A DNA stretch of 64,000 nucleotides from Chitinophaga solisilvae (GTDB lineage: Bacteria; Bacteroidota; Bacteroidia; Chitinophagales; Chitinophagaceae), in contig NZ_JAABOK010000025.1 of NCBI RefSeq assembly GCF_009928525.1, positions 1 through 64,000 on the forward strand. The letters are read 5' to 3'. The notes under the pieces are model-generated. The model was given only the letters and a program-made list of their open reading frames with translations, did no database searches and had not been told where the DNA came from. Numbering within the stretch: position 1 is the stretch's first letter; every line of letters begins with the position of its first letter. Shown piece after piece: positions 53,871-62,761 of this stretch. A program made the translations under genes and the position numbers.

Positions 53871-55535
53871 TTAGAAGAATTTAAGCCATAAGCGCCCTTC
53901 GGTTTCCCACTCGCTGTTCAGCTGAACATTCAGCCAGTAGGCAATCTGCGCAAATACATCCTTAGTGTGCGGCACAACGGTAGTGCCTTCGTTAGCCTGA
54001 CAAGGCAGTGTGTAGTTGAGGTAATCCCAGGTGGTGGTATTCTTCAGGCTGAAATTTTTTCCGGTTGCCCCCGGAGCCATATTTTTCAGTGTCGCGCCGG
54101 TTTTCTCCTGGCAGGGCCAGTATCCGCTCAGCTGCCGGTAATAAGGATGACTATCCGTGATCTCGTTGGTACAGCTGTATTGTGCGATGACGCCGGCAGG
54201 CAGGGAGTCGTTCCAGATACGCACATCATTCATATACATATCCATCGGTTTCGCGATACTCCCGGGAATAAAGCCCATTGTCAGCGGATTGGTGGTGTTG
54301 ATATCGCCCAGTGCGGAAATATCTTTCCTATTGTTCCTGACACCGTCGGTGTAGGTGGTTACCCATCTTTTACCATCCGTATCCATGGAAATTACCGCGC
54401 TGAGGTGATGCCATTTGCCATCGTTAATGTCGGCGCCCTTGCATTGTACCGCCCGCAGCAACGGGGAGCCGAAGTTAATCTGCCAGTAGCTGCCTTCCAG
54501 GAAGAAGCACCAGCCGGGCACATAGCCATCGAACGAAGCACGTTTGGACAGAAAGGCCGGATAGTTGGAGGTAAAGCCGCCGGTATAGGTGCGCACTTTC
54601 GCTTCAATGGTGTAGTTACCGGAAGCGCCGAAATTATAGGCGCTGTTGTCTGTAAGCACCGCATTCACGGCAGATGCGCCCTGCTCGTACATATGCACGG
54701 CGTAGCGTATCATCTGCGGATAGTTGGCCCTGTTCTCTTTCAGATCAGGATTGTAGTACAATGAAAAGCCGTTGCGTTCAAACTCACTACCCCCGCCATA
54801 GGATTGCTGAAATCCGCCATGGGTGGACTGTACAATAGTAAGCCAGTTTTCATTGGCATAGTCCGGGCGCGATTTCAGGGCATCCATGATACTGCCGATA
54901 TAGGCGTCTGCGTTAGTCATGGCGCTGGCATATTCCGGTACCTCTGCATCAAAGCCCTTACTGATACCTGCTTTGTTCACACCGTTGAAATGCACAATAA
55001 GCAGATCGGGATTATCTTTCTTCAGCCTGTTTACGGCAGAATCCCGCACGGCAGCATCATCATCTTTCGTCAGAATTTTAACGCCCGCATCCGCGAGTAA
55101 TGTTTTGTGCAGCTGCGGCCATCCGGAAACAGCCACGCTGTGCAGGTTACGGCCGGCACGCTTCAGCAGCGCCAGGAAAGATACATAACGCGCGCCGCTC
55201 TGTGTTTTGGCTGTCAGCGAGCTGTCTGTTATCGTGTGTTTGTTGTTGCCCGTGGCTGTCATGATGGCTGCCCATCCTGCGCCGTCTGTACTGACGGAGT
55301 CTGTAACCGCATCAAAGCTGTAGGCGCTGTGCGGCAACATTCCGCTGATGACCGGCAGTGATACCCTGCGCATCTCGCTGCCTTTTAATCCGTCTACTAC
55401 AATCAGCAACACTTTACTTTTATCTTTAAACTCCGGCTGCTTCGCGATGTCGTCAGGCACCAGCGCTACTTTAGCGCAGGCTGTCGCCATCAGGATCATC
55501 GCTGCGGATATTATTTTTACAGATATGCTTCGCAT
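53871..55535 (-). CDS. Phosphodiesterase-fold/LamG lipoprotein (paralogue 2)
   Basis: A 554-residue lipoprotein from the ATG at 55535 (MATACAKV lipobox); an ATG at 55571 would overlap the M60 gene. The fold start VLLIVVDGLKG is present, but at the nucleophile site, by spacing to His100, residue 90 is Ala (GWAAIMTATG), so catalysis looks doubtful. The LamG domain (about 300-470) and a DUF4983-like end follow. It may be a glycan-binding surface lipoprotein like SusE/SusF. Confidence 0.8.
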   Translation of the reverse strand: MRSISVKIISAAMILMATACAKVALVPDDIAKQPEFKDKSKVLLIVVDGLKGSEMRRVSLPVISGMLPHSAYSFDAVTDSVSTDGAGWAAIMTATGNNKHTITDSSLTAKTQSGARYVSFLALLKRAGRNLHSVAVSGWPQLHKTLLADAGVKILTKDDDAAVRDSAVNRLKKDNPDLLIVHFNGVNKAGISKGFDAEVPEYASAMTNADAYIGSIMDALKSRPDYANENWLTIVQSTHGGFQQSYGGGSEFERNGFSLYYNPDLKENRANYPQMIRYAVHMYEQGASAVNAVLTDNSAYNFGASGNYTIEAKVRTYTGGFTSNYPAFLSKRASFDGYVPGWCFFLEGSYWQINFGSPLLRAVQCKGADINDGKWHHLSAVISMDTDGKRWVTTYTDGVRNNRKDISALGDINTTNPLTMGFIPGSIAKPMDMYMNDVRIWNDSLPAGVIAQYSCTNEITDSHPYYRQLSGYWPCQEKTGATLKNMAPGATGKNFSLKNTTTWDYLNYTLPCQANEGTTVVPHTKDVFAQIAYWLNVQLNSEWETEGRLWLKFF

Positions 55536-55557
55536 ATAAAATAGTTTAGGAAGATGA

Positions 55558-57018
55558 TTACCTGATATCATTTAACCAGATCTGTTCCGTGAGCAGCGGC
55601 AGATTGCTGACCTGATCTACGGCAGACGGAGAAACGGCTATACCCCACTGATCAAAAAACGGTTTCAGATTTACGCCGGCATACTTACTTGCATGTACGT
55701 AGAAGAAATTTTTCTTTACCTCATTGATGTAGGAAACACGTTGTTCATGACGGGCAGCGGTGCAGATATATCCCATCATACCGTAGCCGTAGCGCTGGAA
55801 CAGCTGTACAAACGGCACCAGCCGGGAAAATACATCTGACAGCGAACTGAAATTCTTGGGACCGTTGCCTGCCGCAAACGCCAGTGCCGGCGGAACAAAA
55901 TTCTGTCCGGCATCATAGGTGCGCGGAGGCTTTTTACCATGGCGTGCGGCAATTTTGAATACAAACAGGTTGTTGGATACTTCCGTCAGCGCATCAGCGC
56001 CGCTCCAGCTCCACATGGAAGTCATCTGGAAGTTATGTCCTATTTCATGGAATGGCCCCCAGGATGCGCCGGCATTGATTTTGGCGGTATCCAGGAATTC
56101 CGGATGCCAGTCCAGGTACGCCATGGCCGGATAACCGCTATGGCCGCTGCCAAGCGAAATCTGTATATCCAGCACAAAACGATGCTGTGTAGCCGGCGCC
56201 TGATCTATCGGATCAGCAGGGTTATCTGATAAGCCATACCATTCGTGGTAATCTTTTTCAATCGCTTCATCCCACAGTTTCATCACTGCTTCTGCACTGA
56301 AATTTTCCAGCATCCCCAATAGTACCTTGCGGTAAGCGGTAAGTACAAAGCGTTTGCTGCGAAGCTCCACAACGGGCACCTGGGATTTGCGTACGGCTTC
56401 CTTCCAGGCTGCGTCGGTGGTTTGTCCCAGTACAAAGTCGGGCGACTTACACACATGGCTGAATGCCAGCGTTACCTTCTTTTTGGAAGGGTTGCCGGGA
56501 ATGATGTAGATAAGACCGCCGTAGATGTTCCGGATGAAGTTATCGCCCGGCAGCAGCGTTTTTTCTGTGGTAATCAGTCCGGCTCTCAGCTGCGGGAATT
56601 TACCGTTCACGTTATCGGTATGCGACCCTACCTGGATGCTGAGGCCTTCTGTGCCTTTGGGTACTACTACCTTTATCAGCTCTCCTGGTGCGGCATACAG
56701 GCCGGTGCTCATCCAGAAGCCGGGTGCGGAGGCAATGCGCAGGTTCGGTGATACCAGTTTATAATCCAGATCCAGTTCTACCGGCACATTATAGAGACGC
56801 GGCTCTACGGCATTTACCAGGCCGGGAAAACGGCGGGCTTCGGGAAACCCGCTGCTGTCTATCTTAAACATACTGGTATCAATATTCCCTACCCCGGTGG
56901 TATCCAGGGTCACCGGTTTATCGTAACCATCGTTAAAATCATATTCCTTGGAACAGGCTAGCAGCACTATCACCAGCAATGATAAACCGAGTGCGGACCT
57001 GATGATGGATATTCTCAT
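55558..57018 (-). CDS. M60-family metallopeptidase lipoprotein
   Basis: A 486-residue lipoprotein (VLLACSKE) of the peptidase M60 (enhancin/mucinase-like) family. The gluzincin motif HEIGHN (His324, Glu325, His328) is followed by SWSGADALTEVSNNLF with a likely third ligand Glu. An N-terminal region of about 300 residues contains GFWMSTGLYAAPGELIKVVVP and GLIYIIP, typical of the family. M60 enzymes of gut Bacteroidota cut O-glycosylated proteins such as mucins. Its place in a SusC/SusD operon suggests that the target is a glycoprotein. Confidence 0.9.
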   Translation of the reverse strand: MRISIIRSALGLSLLVIVLLACSKEYDFNDGYDKPVTLDTTGVGNIDTSMFKIDSSGFPEARRFPGLVNAVEPRLYNVPVELDLDYKLVSPNLRIASAPGFWMSTGLYAAPGELIKVVVPKGTEGLSIQVGSHTDNVNGKFPQLRAGLITTEKTLLPGDNFIRNIYGGLIYIIPGNPSKKKVTLAFSHVCKSPDFVLGQTTDAAWKEAVRKSQVPVVELRSKRFVLTAYRKVLLGMLENFSAEAVMKLWDEAIEKDYHEWYGLSDNPADPIDQAPATQHRFVLDIQISLGSGHSGYPAMAYLDWHPEFLDTAKINAGASWGPFHEIGHNFQMTSMWSWSGADALTEVSNNLFVFKIAARHGKKPPRTYDAGQNFVPPALAFAAGNGPKNFSSLSDVFSRLVPFVQLFQRYGYGMMGYICTAARHEQRVSYINEVKKNFFYVHASKYAGVNLKPFFDQWGIAVSPSAVDQVSNLPLLTEQIWLNDIR

Positions 57019-57045
57019 TGTTCGGATTTTAGTTTTTAATACCTT

Positions 57046-58794
57046 TTATCTTATTACGGAAACCGGGAAATCCCTGAAAGTGGCGGGCCACCCTTTGCTT
57101 TCGAGGCCCCAGCCTGTCTGCACCGGCACCTTCATCCAGTTAATTACTGCCAGCGGAATGTCTACCGTATTCGGCACAAACCTTTCCTGGTTGGCAATCT
57201 GCGGATACAGGTAGTTGCTCATATCGCTGAAGGCGGACCAGGCGTACTTTCCTTTGAGATCAAAATTTTTCTTTGATGGACTCTGGTCTGTCAGACGGCT
57301 GCCTTCTCCATCAAGACAGCTCCAGTAGCCGATCAGGTTGCCGTAATTGGGATGCTGCCGGTTCACATAGGTTTTTGCAGCCCATCTTTTAATCATTTCA
57401 TCGGATACTACGGTATTGAATATACGCACATCGGAAGGGTAGAAATCCAGTGTAGACCCGAAGGTGGTCGGGAAGAAACCGATGATGGTTTTCGACGGGG
57501 AGATGATGCCGGTGGTAGAAGCCACAGGGGAAGCGATCAGCCGGTCGGTGGTTTTATTTTCCCCATCCACGAAAACGGCCAGTTCATAGGTAGTACCTAC
57601 CAGCTGAATGGTACCCGTGATGGAATGCCAGTCGCCGTCATTGAGATTCTTCTGTACTCTCACCTGCCGGTTGGTAATGCCGTCAGAAACATAGAATACG
57701 ATCTGTTCGCCGGAATGGAAGAAAGCCCATCCTGGCGTGCTGCCACTACGGTTATTACATTTTCCGAAGAAGGGCGGATGGGAATAGCTGTAGTTGCCGC
57801 TGGCATTCTTTGTCTTCTTAATTTTTATTTCAACGGTCATCTGTCCTTTACCCACATTATAGAGTCCCTGGTCGTCGCATTCTGCGCGCACATAATCACT
57901 CTCCGGCCCCCAGAGCCTTACAGCCTTACCTTCATAGGCCACGCGGATATTCTCCGGGCGTGCGATAACCTGGCTTTCAAAGCGTGGATTGAAGAAGAGG
58001 GTAAAGGTATTCTGTACGGGATTTGAGAAGGCAGTGCCGTCACTTTCTTCCGGAGCTACCGGCCAGTAGCCGCCATGGCCGGATGTGATAACTACCAGCC
58101 AGTTTTCCCTGCCGAAATTTTTGCGTGCGCGGAGGGCGTTGAGTATTTCCCCGATCTTTTTATCTGCTGCGGTGATGGCTGCGGCATATTGCGGGATGCT
58201 GACATCATATCCGAATTGCCTGCCGGCTTTCTCCACATCGCCGAATTCCGCCAGTATCACGCCGGCGCTGTCCTGCTGCAATTCACGTTGTACGGCGGCC
58301 TGTACGGCATCATCTGTTGTGAATACATTGCTGACATCTGCCTGGCTGCCTATCAGCTGCTGACTAACCTCCGGCGTAGTCATGAAAGCTGCGGCACGCG
58401 TAGTAATGCCGCCATCTTTCAGGTATTTGAAAAATACGGGATGATCTTTGGTATTTATATTCGTATAGTCGTTACCGATAACACCGTGTTTATTGCTGCC
58501 AACACCGGTGAGCAGGTCGGCCCAGCTGTTACCGGCAGTACCGGTGGTATCGCTGATACCGTTCCAGGTAAATACGGCACTGTCGCGGAGCGCCCATAAC
58601 ACCGGCGGTTTCAGCGCTTTCACGGATTCTCCCCTGGCGCCGTCGATCACCAGGCAGAGCACTTTCGGCGTTCCGGCGGTAATACCGGGATTGTTGGGAT
58701 ACTCCCTGCCATTCAGCGTATCGGCGCTTTCCTTGTTACAGGCGAGCGTCAGCAGTACAGCTGCAGTTCCTATAAGTGAAATAATTTTATTCAT
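57046..58794 (-). CDS. Phosphodiesterase-fold/LamG lipoprotein (paralogue 3)
   Basis: A 582-residue lipoprotein (LTLACNKES) with the same layout as its two paralogues: VLCLVIDGARG (Asp51), the nucleophile region SWADLLTGVGSNKHGVIGN where the catalytic position holds Asp93 rather than Thr or Ser, a LamG domain (about 330-500) and a DUF4983-like end with WGLESKGWP. Loss of the nucleophile suggests a binding role. It lies between the M60 and DUF5008 genes. Confidence 0.8.
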   Translation of the reverse strand: MNKIISLIGTAAVLLTLACNKESADTLNGREYPNNPGITAGTPKVLCLVIDGARGESVKALKPPVLWALRDSAVFTWNGISDTTGTAGNSWADLLTGVGSNKHGVIGNDYTNINTKDHPVFFKYLKDGGITTRAAAFMTTPEVSQQLIGSQADVSNVFTTDDAVQAAVQRELQQDSAGVILAEFGDVEKAGRQFGYDVSIPQYAAAITAADKKIGEILNALRARKNFGRENWLVVITSGHGGYWPVAPEESDGTAFSNPVQNTFTLFFNPRFESQVIARPENIRVAYEGKAVRLWGPESDYVRAECDDQGLYNVGKGQMTVEIKIKKTKNASGNYSYSHPPFFGKCNNRSGSTPGWAFFHSGEQIVFYVSDGITNRQVRVQKNLNDGDWHSITGTIQLVGTTYELAVFVDGENKTTDRLIASPVASTTGIISPSKTIIGFFPTTFGSTLDFYPSDVRIFNTVVSDEMIKRWAAKTYVNRQHPNYGNLIGYWSCLDGEGSRLTDQSPSKKNFDLKGKYAWSAFSDMSNYLYPQIANQERFVPNTVDIPLAVINWMKVPVQTGWGLESKGWPATFRDFPVSVIR

Positions 58795-58826
58795 ACTTGC
58801 TTAACTGGTTATGGTGATTGCCTGGA

Positions 58827-60458
58827 TTATTTTTCGATAACGATTCTGAAGATGTTACCCACTGCGGTATTATCAAACGAGGAGACAGTACCTGTGATGA
58901 GTATGGCAGGGTCGCCTTCCGCAGAGGTGGTTTCCTGCATCTGGAAAACAAGGCCCTGCAGTCTGCCGGTATTATTATAACCGGCAGCCAGCGAGCCGTC
59001 GGGTTGCAGTATCATCAGGCCTTCCCGCGTATAGTTATCATACTGGTTGAAGGTACCTGCCACTGCTATCAACCCGCTCTTCATCTGAAGTGCATAGATA
59101 GGAGAACCGCCGCCAACTGTCCTGGCTTTAAAGGTGCTGACCATAGAACCGTCTTCATTCAGCATAGCGAGTCCGTTGCCGGCGACACCGTTAAAAGTGG
59201 TGAAAGTGCCTGTCAGCATAATCTTGCGGGTAACAGGATTATAGGTAACCGATGCAATCGCGCCATCTGTAGCGCCGGTACCGGCATTAAAAGAGGGATC
59301 TATCCTGCCATTGGCATCCAGGCAAACGATGCTGCCGGCGGCGGTATTGTCAAATTTATTGAACTTGCCCACCAGCAGCAACCTGCCGCCGGGCAGCACA
59401 ACTCCGTCTGTCAGGCCGCCCTGCGGGCCGCCTTCGCCCTGGTGAGTAGCGAGATTGTAGTGGTAGCTGGAATCCAGGTTACCGTTCACGTCCATGGCCA
59501 CGATATTGTTCACCCTGCGCAAATCTATGCTGCGTGTGCTTTTGGTGGAGTTGGCATAATAGTATTGCACGTAGTAAAAGAAACTCCCGATAGCGATCAC
59601 GCGGTTGCCGGTATAAAACAGTTTGCTGATAACGCCGGTAACACCGCCATTAAAAGCGGGGACCGTATCGGTGGCTCTTTCTTCTTCCGTAGGGCCTCCT
59701 GCGTGCGGGTCTGTTTCTCCCAGCTGTTCCGGCACTATACGCACGGTGGTGGTATCTATCATCCCGGCAGTATGAATACGGGTGATGCCGTTAATACCTT
59801 TCATGCGGCCGTAGCGGTCAAACTGTCCGCCGATCAGGAATTTATTGTCCGGCAGCTGTACCGCGGTACTGATGCTTCCGAAGCGGTATACCGCAGAATC
59901 GGTACGGAAGGCATCCACATATTGTCCATGTCTTTCAATCAGGGCAATACCGTTCAGCGGGTTACCTACGCCATTGCTGTTATACAGTTTGAAATTACCG
60001 GTAATCAGGTAACGGCTGTCCGAAGTAGGTACGATACCCAGGACCATACCGTCTGCTCCGGTGCCTGCCCGGAAGGTATTGTCGAGCTTCACCTTACCGT
60101 TTACGCGGAACAGGGAGGCTGGATACACATCGTTGCCGATATTGATCCAGCCACTGCCGGAACTTGCGCCATCGGGCACTTTTACGGTAACTGTTTTATC
60201 TGTGATGCTGATGATCTGTGCTTCTTTACCGGACATATAAAAACGTGCGGTGCCTTTAAAGGGCAGCAGCCCTGTAACCTTGAAGGTGACCTGATCTCCG
60301 GCGCTGCCACGTTGCGGGGTGGGCAGTTCATCGCTGAACTGCACCGGCGCATTTTTCTTTGCGCCTGCATACGGGTCCGGATACACGTCTTCTTTCTTAT
60401 TGCAGCCGGCTGTGATGATGCATGACAACAACAGCAGGCCTATTGTATTTTTTAGCAT
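58827..60458 (-). CDS. DUF5008 lipoprotein with IPT domain and beta-propeller
   Basis: A 543-residue lipoprotein (ITAGCNKKEDVYPDPYAGAKKN). The N-terminal region (about 40-120) is an IPT/TIG-like sandwich (RGSAGDQVTFKVTGLLPFKGTARFYMSG). The remainder has repeats of the delta-60/DUF5122 propeller type (for example GRIDPSFNAGTGATDGAIASV and LTGTFTTFNGVAGNGLAMLNEDG). It is probably a surface glycan- or protein-binding component of the SusCD complex. It lies 28 bp after the fasciclin gene. Confidence 0.85.
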   Translation of the reverse strand: MLKNTIGLLLLSCIITAGCNKKEDVYPDPYAGAKKNAPVQFSDELPTPQRGSAGDQVTFKVTGLLPFKGTARFYMSGKEAQIISITDKTVTVKVPDGASSGSGWINIGNDVYPASLFRVNGKVKLDNTFRAGTGADGMVLGIVPTSDSRYLITGNFKLYNSNGVGNPLNGIALIERHGQYVDAFRTDSAVYRFGSISTAVQLPDNKFLIGGQFDRYGRMKGINGITRIHTAGMIDTTTVRIVPEQLGETDPHAGGPTEEERATDTVPAFNGGVTGVISKLFYTGNRVIAIGSFFYYVQYYYANSTKSTRSIDLRRVNNIVAMDVNGNLDSSYHYNLATHQGEGGPQGGLTDGVVLPGGRLLLVGKFNKFDNTAAGSIVCLDANGRIDPSFNAGTGATDGAIASVTYNPVTRKIMLTGTFTTFNGVAGNGLAMLNEDGSMVSTFKARTVGGGSPIYALQMKSGLIAVAGTFNQYDNYTREGLMILQPDGSLAAGYNNTGRLQGLVFQMQETTSAEGDPAILITGTVSSFDNTAVGNIFRIVIEK

Positions 60459-60485
60459 GATGAGCAGGAATTTAGTGCCCGGAGA

Positions 60486-61199
60486 TTATTTACCGGCGAT
60501 GCCATATCTCAGACAGAGGTTATAAAATTCATTGATATCGAATCCGAAGTAATGCTGTGTGAATACCAGCACATGCACGGCGCCGTTATCAGGTTCTATG
60601 TTTACGGAGGCTACCGGGGCTTTGTACCAGGTAGATAACGGCTGGGAAATATCCGCCTGGTAAGAGATATGCAGCTGCCGGTATCCTACGTATTCCGCAC
60701 CGCCTTCGTTGCCGTAAACGACACCGAGGTTCATCGGTACACCGTCGTAGGAGCGGACGATCTGGCCGGGGTAGGTTTTGAATTTCAGGAAGTCTACCTG
60801 CGGAATATCATTCAGCATCATTTTCCCTTTGAAAACATACCTGGAGAGCAGCTGCCGCCATACTTCGGGATGCACCTGATCGAGGGTTTTAATGGTATCC
60901 CTTCCGGTGAGGTACAGTATTTTGTTGAGCAGGTTGACGGAGCTGTCGAAACATGGATTGGCCGGCGCAAAGAAGGTGATGTTTTCCTTACTGAAAACCT
61001 GTTCCATTTTTGCGTAGCCGATTACTTTCACCACGTTGCTGAAGTAATCGGGTTTTGATTGCAGGTAGTCCATGACGGAGCCGTTGAATCTGCCTTTGGC
61101 AGTGCCGGTGTCCTGGTAATAATCTTTCTTGCAGGCGGATAACAGGATCACCATACAGGTGCATGCTGCCAGCCATAAACGGTATGTGTGTTTCATCAT
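60486..61199 (-). CDS. Fasciclin-domain lipoprotein
   Basis: A 237-residue lipoprotein (LLSACKKDYYQD) with one FAS1-like domain (about 40-225). It contains VMDYLQSKPDYFSNVVKVIGYAKMEQVF, the fasciclin signature region NITFFAPANPCFD and LLSRYVFKGKM, and an H-box-like VHVLVFTQHYFG. Fasciclin domains mediate adhesion and binding of proteins or glycans. It lies 15 bp after susD. Confidence 0.85.
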   Translation of the reverse strand: MMKHTYRLWLAACTCMVILLSACKKDYYQDTGTAKGRFNGSVMDYLQSKPDYFSNVVKVIGYAKMEQVFSKENITFFAPANPCFDSSVNLLNKILYLTGRDTIKTLDQVHPEVWRQLLSRYVFKGKMMLNDIPQVDFLKFKTYPGQIVRSYDGVPMNLGVVYGNEGGAEYVGYRQLHISYQADISQPLSTWYKAPVASVNIEPDNGAVHVLVFTQHYFGFDINEFYNLCLRYGIAGK

Positions 61200-61214
61200 T
61201 ATCTTTTTTTCAGG

Positions 61215-62720
61215 TTAACGCCAGTATTCGTTCAGCCGCATCAGCGGATTGTTGACCAGTGCGCTTTCCGTGACAGGCCATGTCCAGGCGCCACGCAGGA
61301 ACGCTGATTGCGAAATGGGCGCGGTGCAGTAGTTGGAGCTGAGGATGCGGTGCGTACGTACAAGATCGTAGTAGGCATGGCCCTCTCCCATCAGCTCTTT
61401 GGCGCGCTCAAAATAGATGGCGTCTTTCAGGTCGGTGGGATTATCCCCGGCATAGGCAGCCGTTTCTGCGCGGGCGCGTATCAGGTTGAGCAGGCGGATA
61501 GCTTCTGCAGTATTCCCTAATTCTGCGTTGGCTTCTGATGCCAGCAGGATGGCGTCTGCATAACGGAATACGATGAGGTTACCATCGAAGGCCACATTAC
61601 TGCCGGTATTGGCGGCGAACTTGCGGAACTCGGCCAGATTGCCTTCCTTGTACATGGTATTGGCATCGAACCATAGGTCCTTGCGTTTGTCGGACACTCC
61701 CAGCGGATACAATTTCTCCAGGTGTTTACCTACGTAGTTCACATAGGAATAGCCGCTGCCCTTGCCATGTTCCAGCACGTTATCATTCAGGTACTGATAA
61801 CCGAGGGCACGCACTTCTCCATAGTTTACATTCTGTGTCAGCTCAAACAACCCTTCCTGGGTACCGCCGCGGAACAGCTGCCGGAATTCGGAAACAGTGA
61901 GCAGCCGGTGTGCACCGCCGTTCTGTTCCATCAGTTCCCTGCCCAGGTCGGCGGCGGCTTTATAGTACTTGTCTTTATTCGCCTCGTCAAAGCCCGCATT
62001 CCACATATTCATATGCATCATCAGGGCCAGTGCGGTTCCCCTGGTAGGGCGTACTGCCTTCATTTTCGGATCGGGGTACTGCCAGGGCAGATCATCTTTA
62101 TACTTCGCCATGTCTGCGATGCAGGCATTCAGTACATCGGTGAACTTCGTACGGCCAATAATTTCATTAAAGTAAGGTTTGGTATAATAAGGTACGTCCC
62201 CATACAGGCGCACCATCAGGAAATAAACAAAGTTCCTGACCCATACGGCCTCGGCTTTATATCTGCGTTTATCCGTCTGCGTTATTTCCGCATCCGGAAT
62301 GTCGCCGATACGGTCCAGCAGGATGGCGGAGGATTGTATTACCTTGAAATAAGGGCCCCACTCCGGAATGGTATTGAAATGGAAATACTCATTCCAGGTG
62401 ACTTCCTTCATCAGACTTTTCAGATCATTATAGATGAGGTAATTATAATAGTAGCGGGAAGGCCAGTAGGTAATGGAGAGCGGCGACTGCCGGTAGAAGC
62501 CGCAACGGAACTCTGCTGCCAGGAAGAAAGAGTTGGTGAGCAGTATATCCGCCATTTCACTGTACAGGTTGTTGGTATACTTTTCCGCATCTGTTCTGGT
62601 TTGCCAGAAGCTCGCGCCGGACTCTTTAGTGGGCGACTCCGTATTCAGGAATTTCTTACAGCCTGGCATTGTTACGCCCAGCAGTGCCGTCATTCCTATC
62701 GCAAAAACTAAACGCTTCAT
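61215..62720 (-). CDS. SusD/RagB-type lipoprotein (second PUL)
   Basis: A 501-residue SusD-family lipoprotein (TMPGCKKFLNTES). It shows the helical start SFWQTRTDAEKYTNNLYSEM, KAEAVWVRNFVYFLMVRLYGDVPY, and the family C terminus (EANAELGNTAEAIRLLNLIRARA, ERAKELMGEGHAYYDLVR, NPLMRLNEYWR). It pairs with the SusC protein encoded 41 bp upstream. Confidence 0.94.
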   Translation of the reverse strand: MKRLVFAIGMTALLGVTMPGCKKFLNTESPTKESGASFWQTRTDAEKYTNNLYSEMADILLTNSFFLAAEFRCGFYRQSPLSITYWPSRYYYNYLIYNDLKSLMKEVTWNEYFHFNTIPEWGPYFKVIQSSAILLDRIGDIPDAEITQTDKRRYKAEAVWVRNFVYFLMVRLYGDVPYYTKPYFNEIIGRTKFTDVLNACIADMAKYKDDLPWQYPDPKMKAVRPTRGTALALMMHMNMWNAGFDEANKDKYYKAAADLGRELMEQNGGAHRLLTVSEFRQLFRGGTQEGLFELTQNVNYGEVRALGYQYLNDNVLEHGKGSGYSYVNYVGKHLEKLYPLGVSDKRKDLWFDANTMYKEGNLAEFRKFAANTGSNVAFDGNLIVFRYADAILLASEANAELGNTAEAIRLLNLIRARAETAAYAGDNPTDLKDAIYFERAKELMGEGHAYYDLVRTHRILSSNYCTAPISQSAFLRGAWTWPVTESALVNNPLMRLNEYWR

Positions 62721-62761
62721 ATATCACAGATTAGTTACTTAACATTAATGGTTTTCTTTTC

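Noticed and set aside
58818-60425. Plus-strand open frame of 535 codons over the DUF5008 gene
   Set aside because: Length is due to the GC-rich shadow frame; the minus-strand product has a lipobox and propeller repeats and fits the operon spacing.
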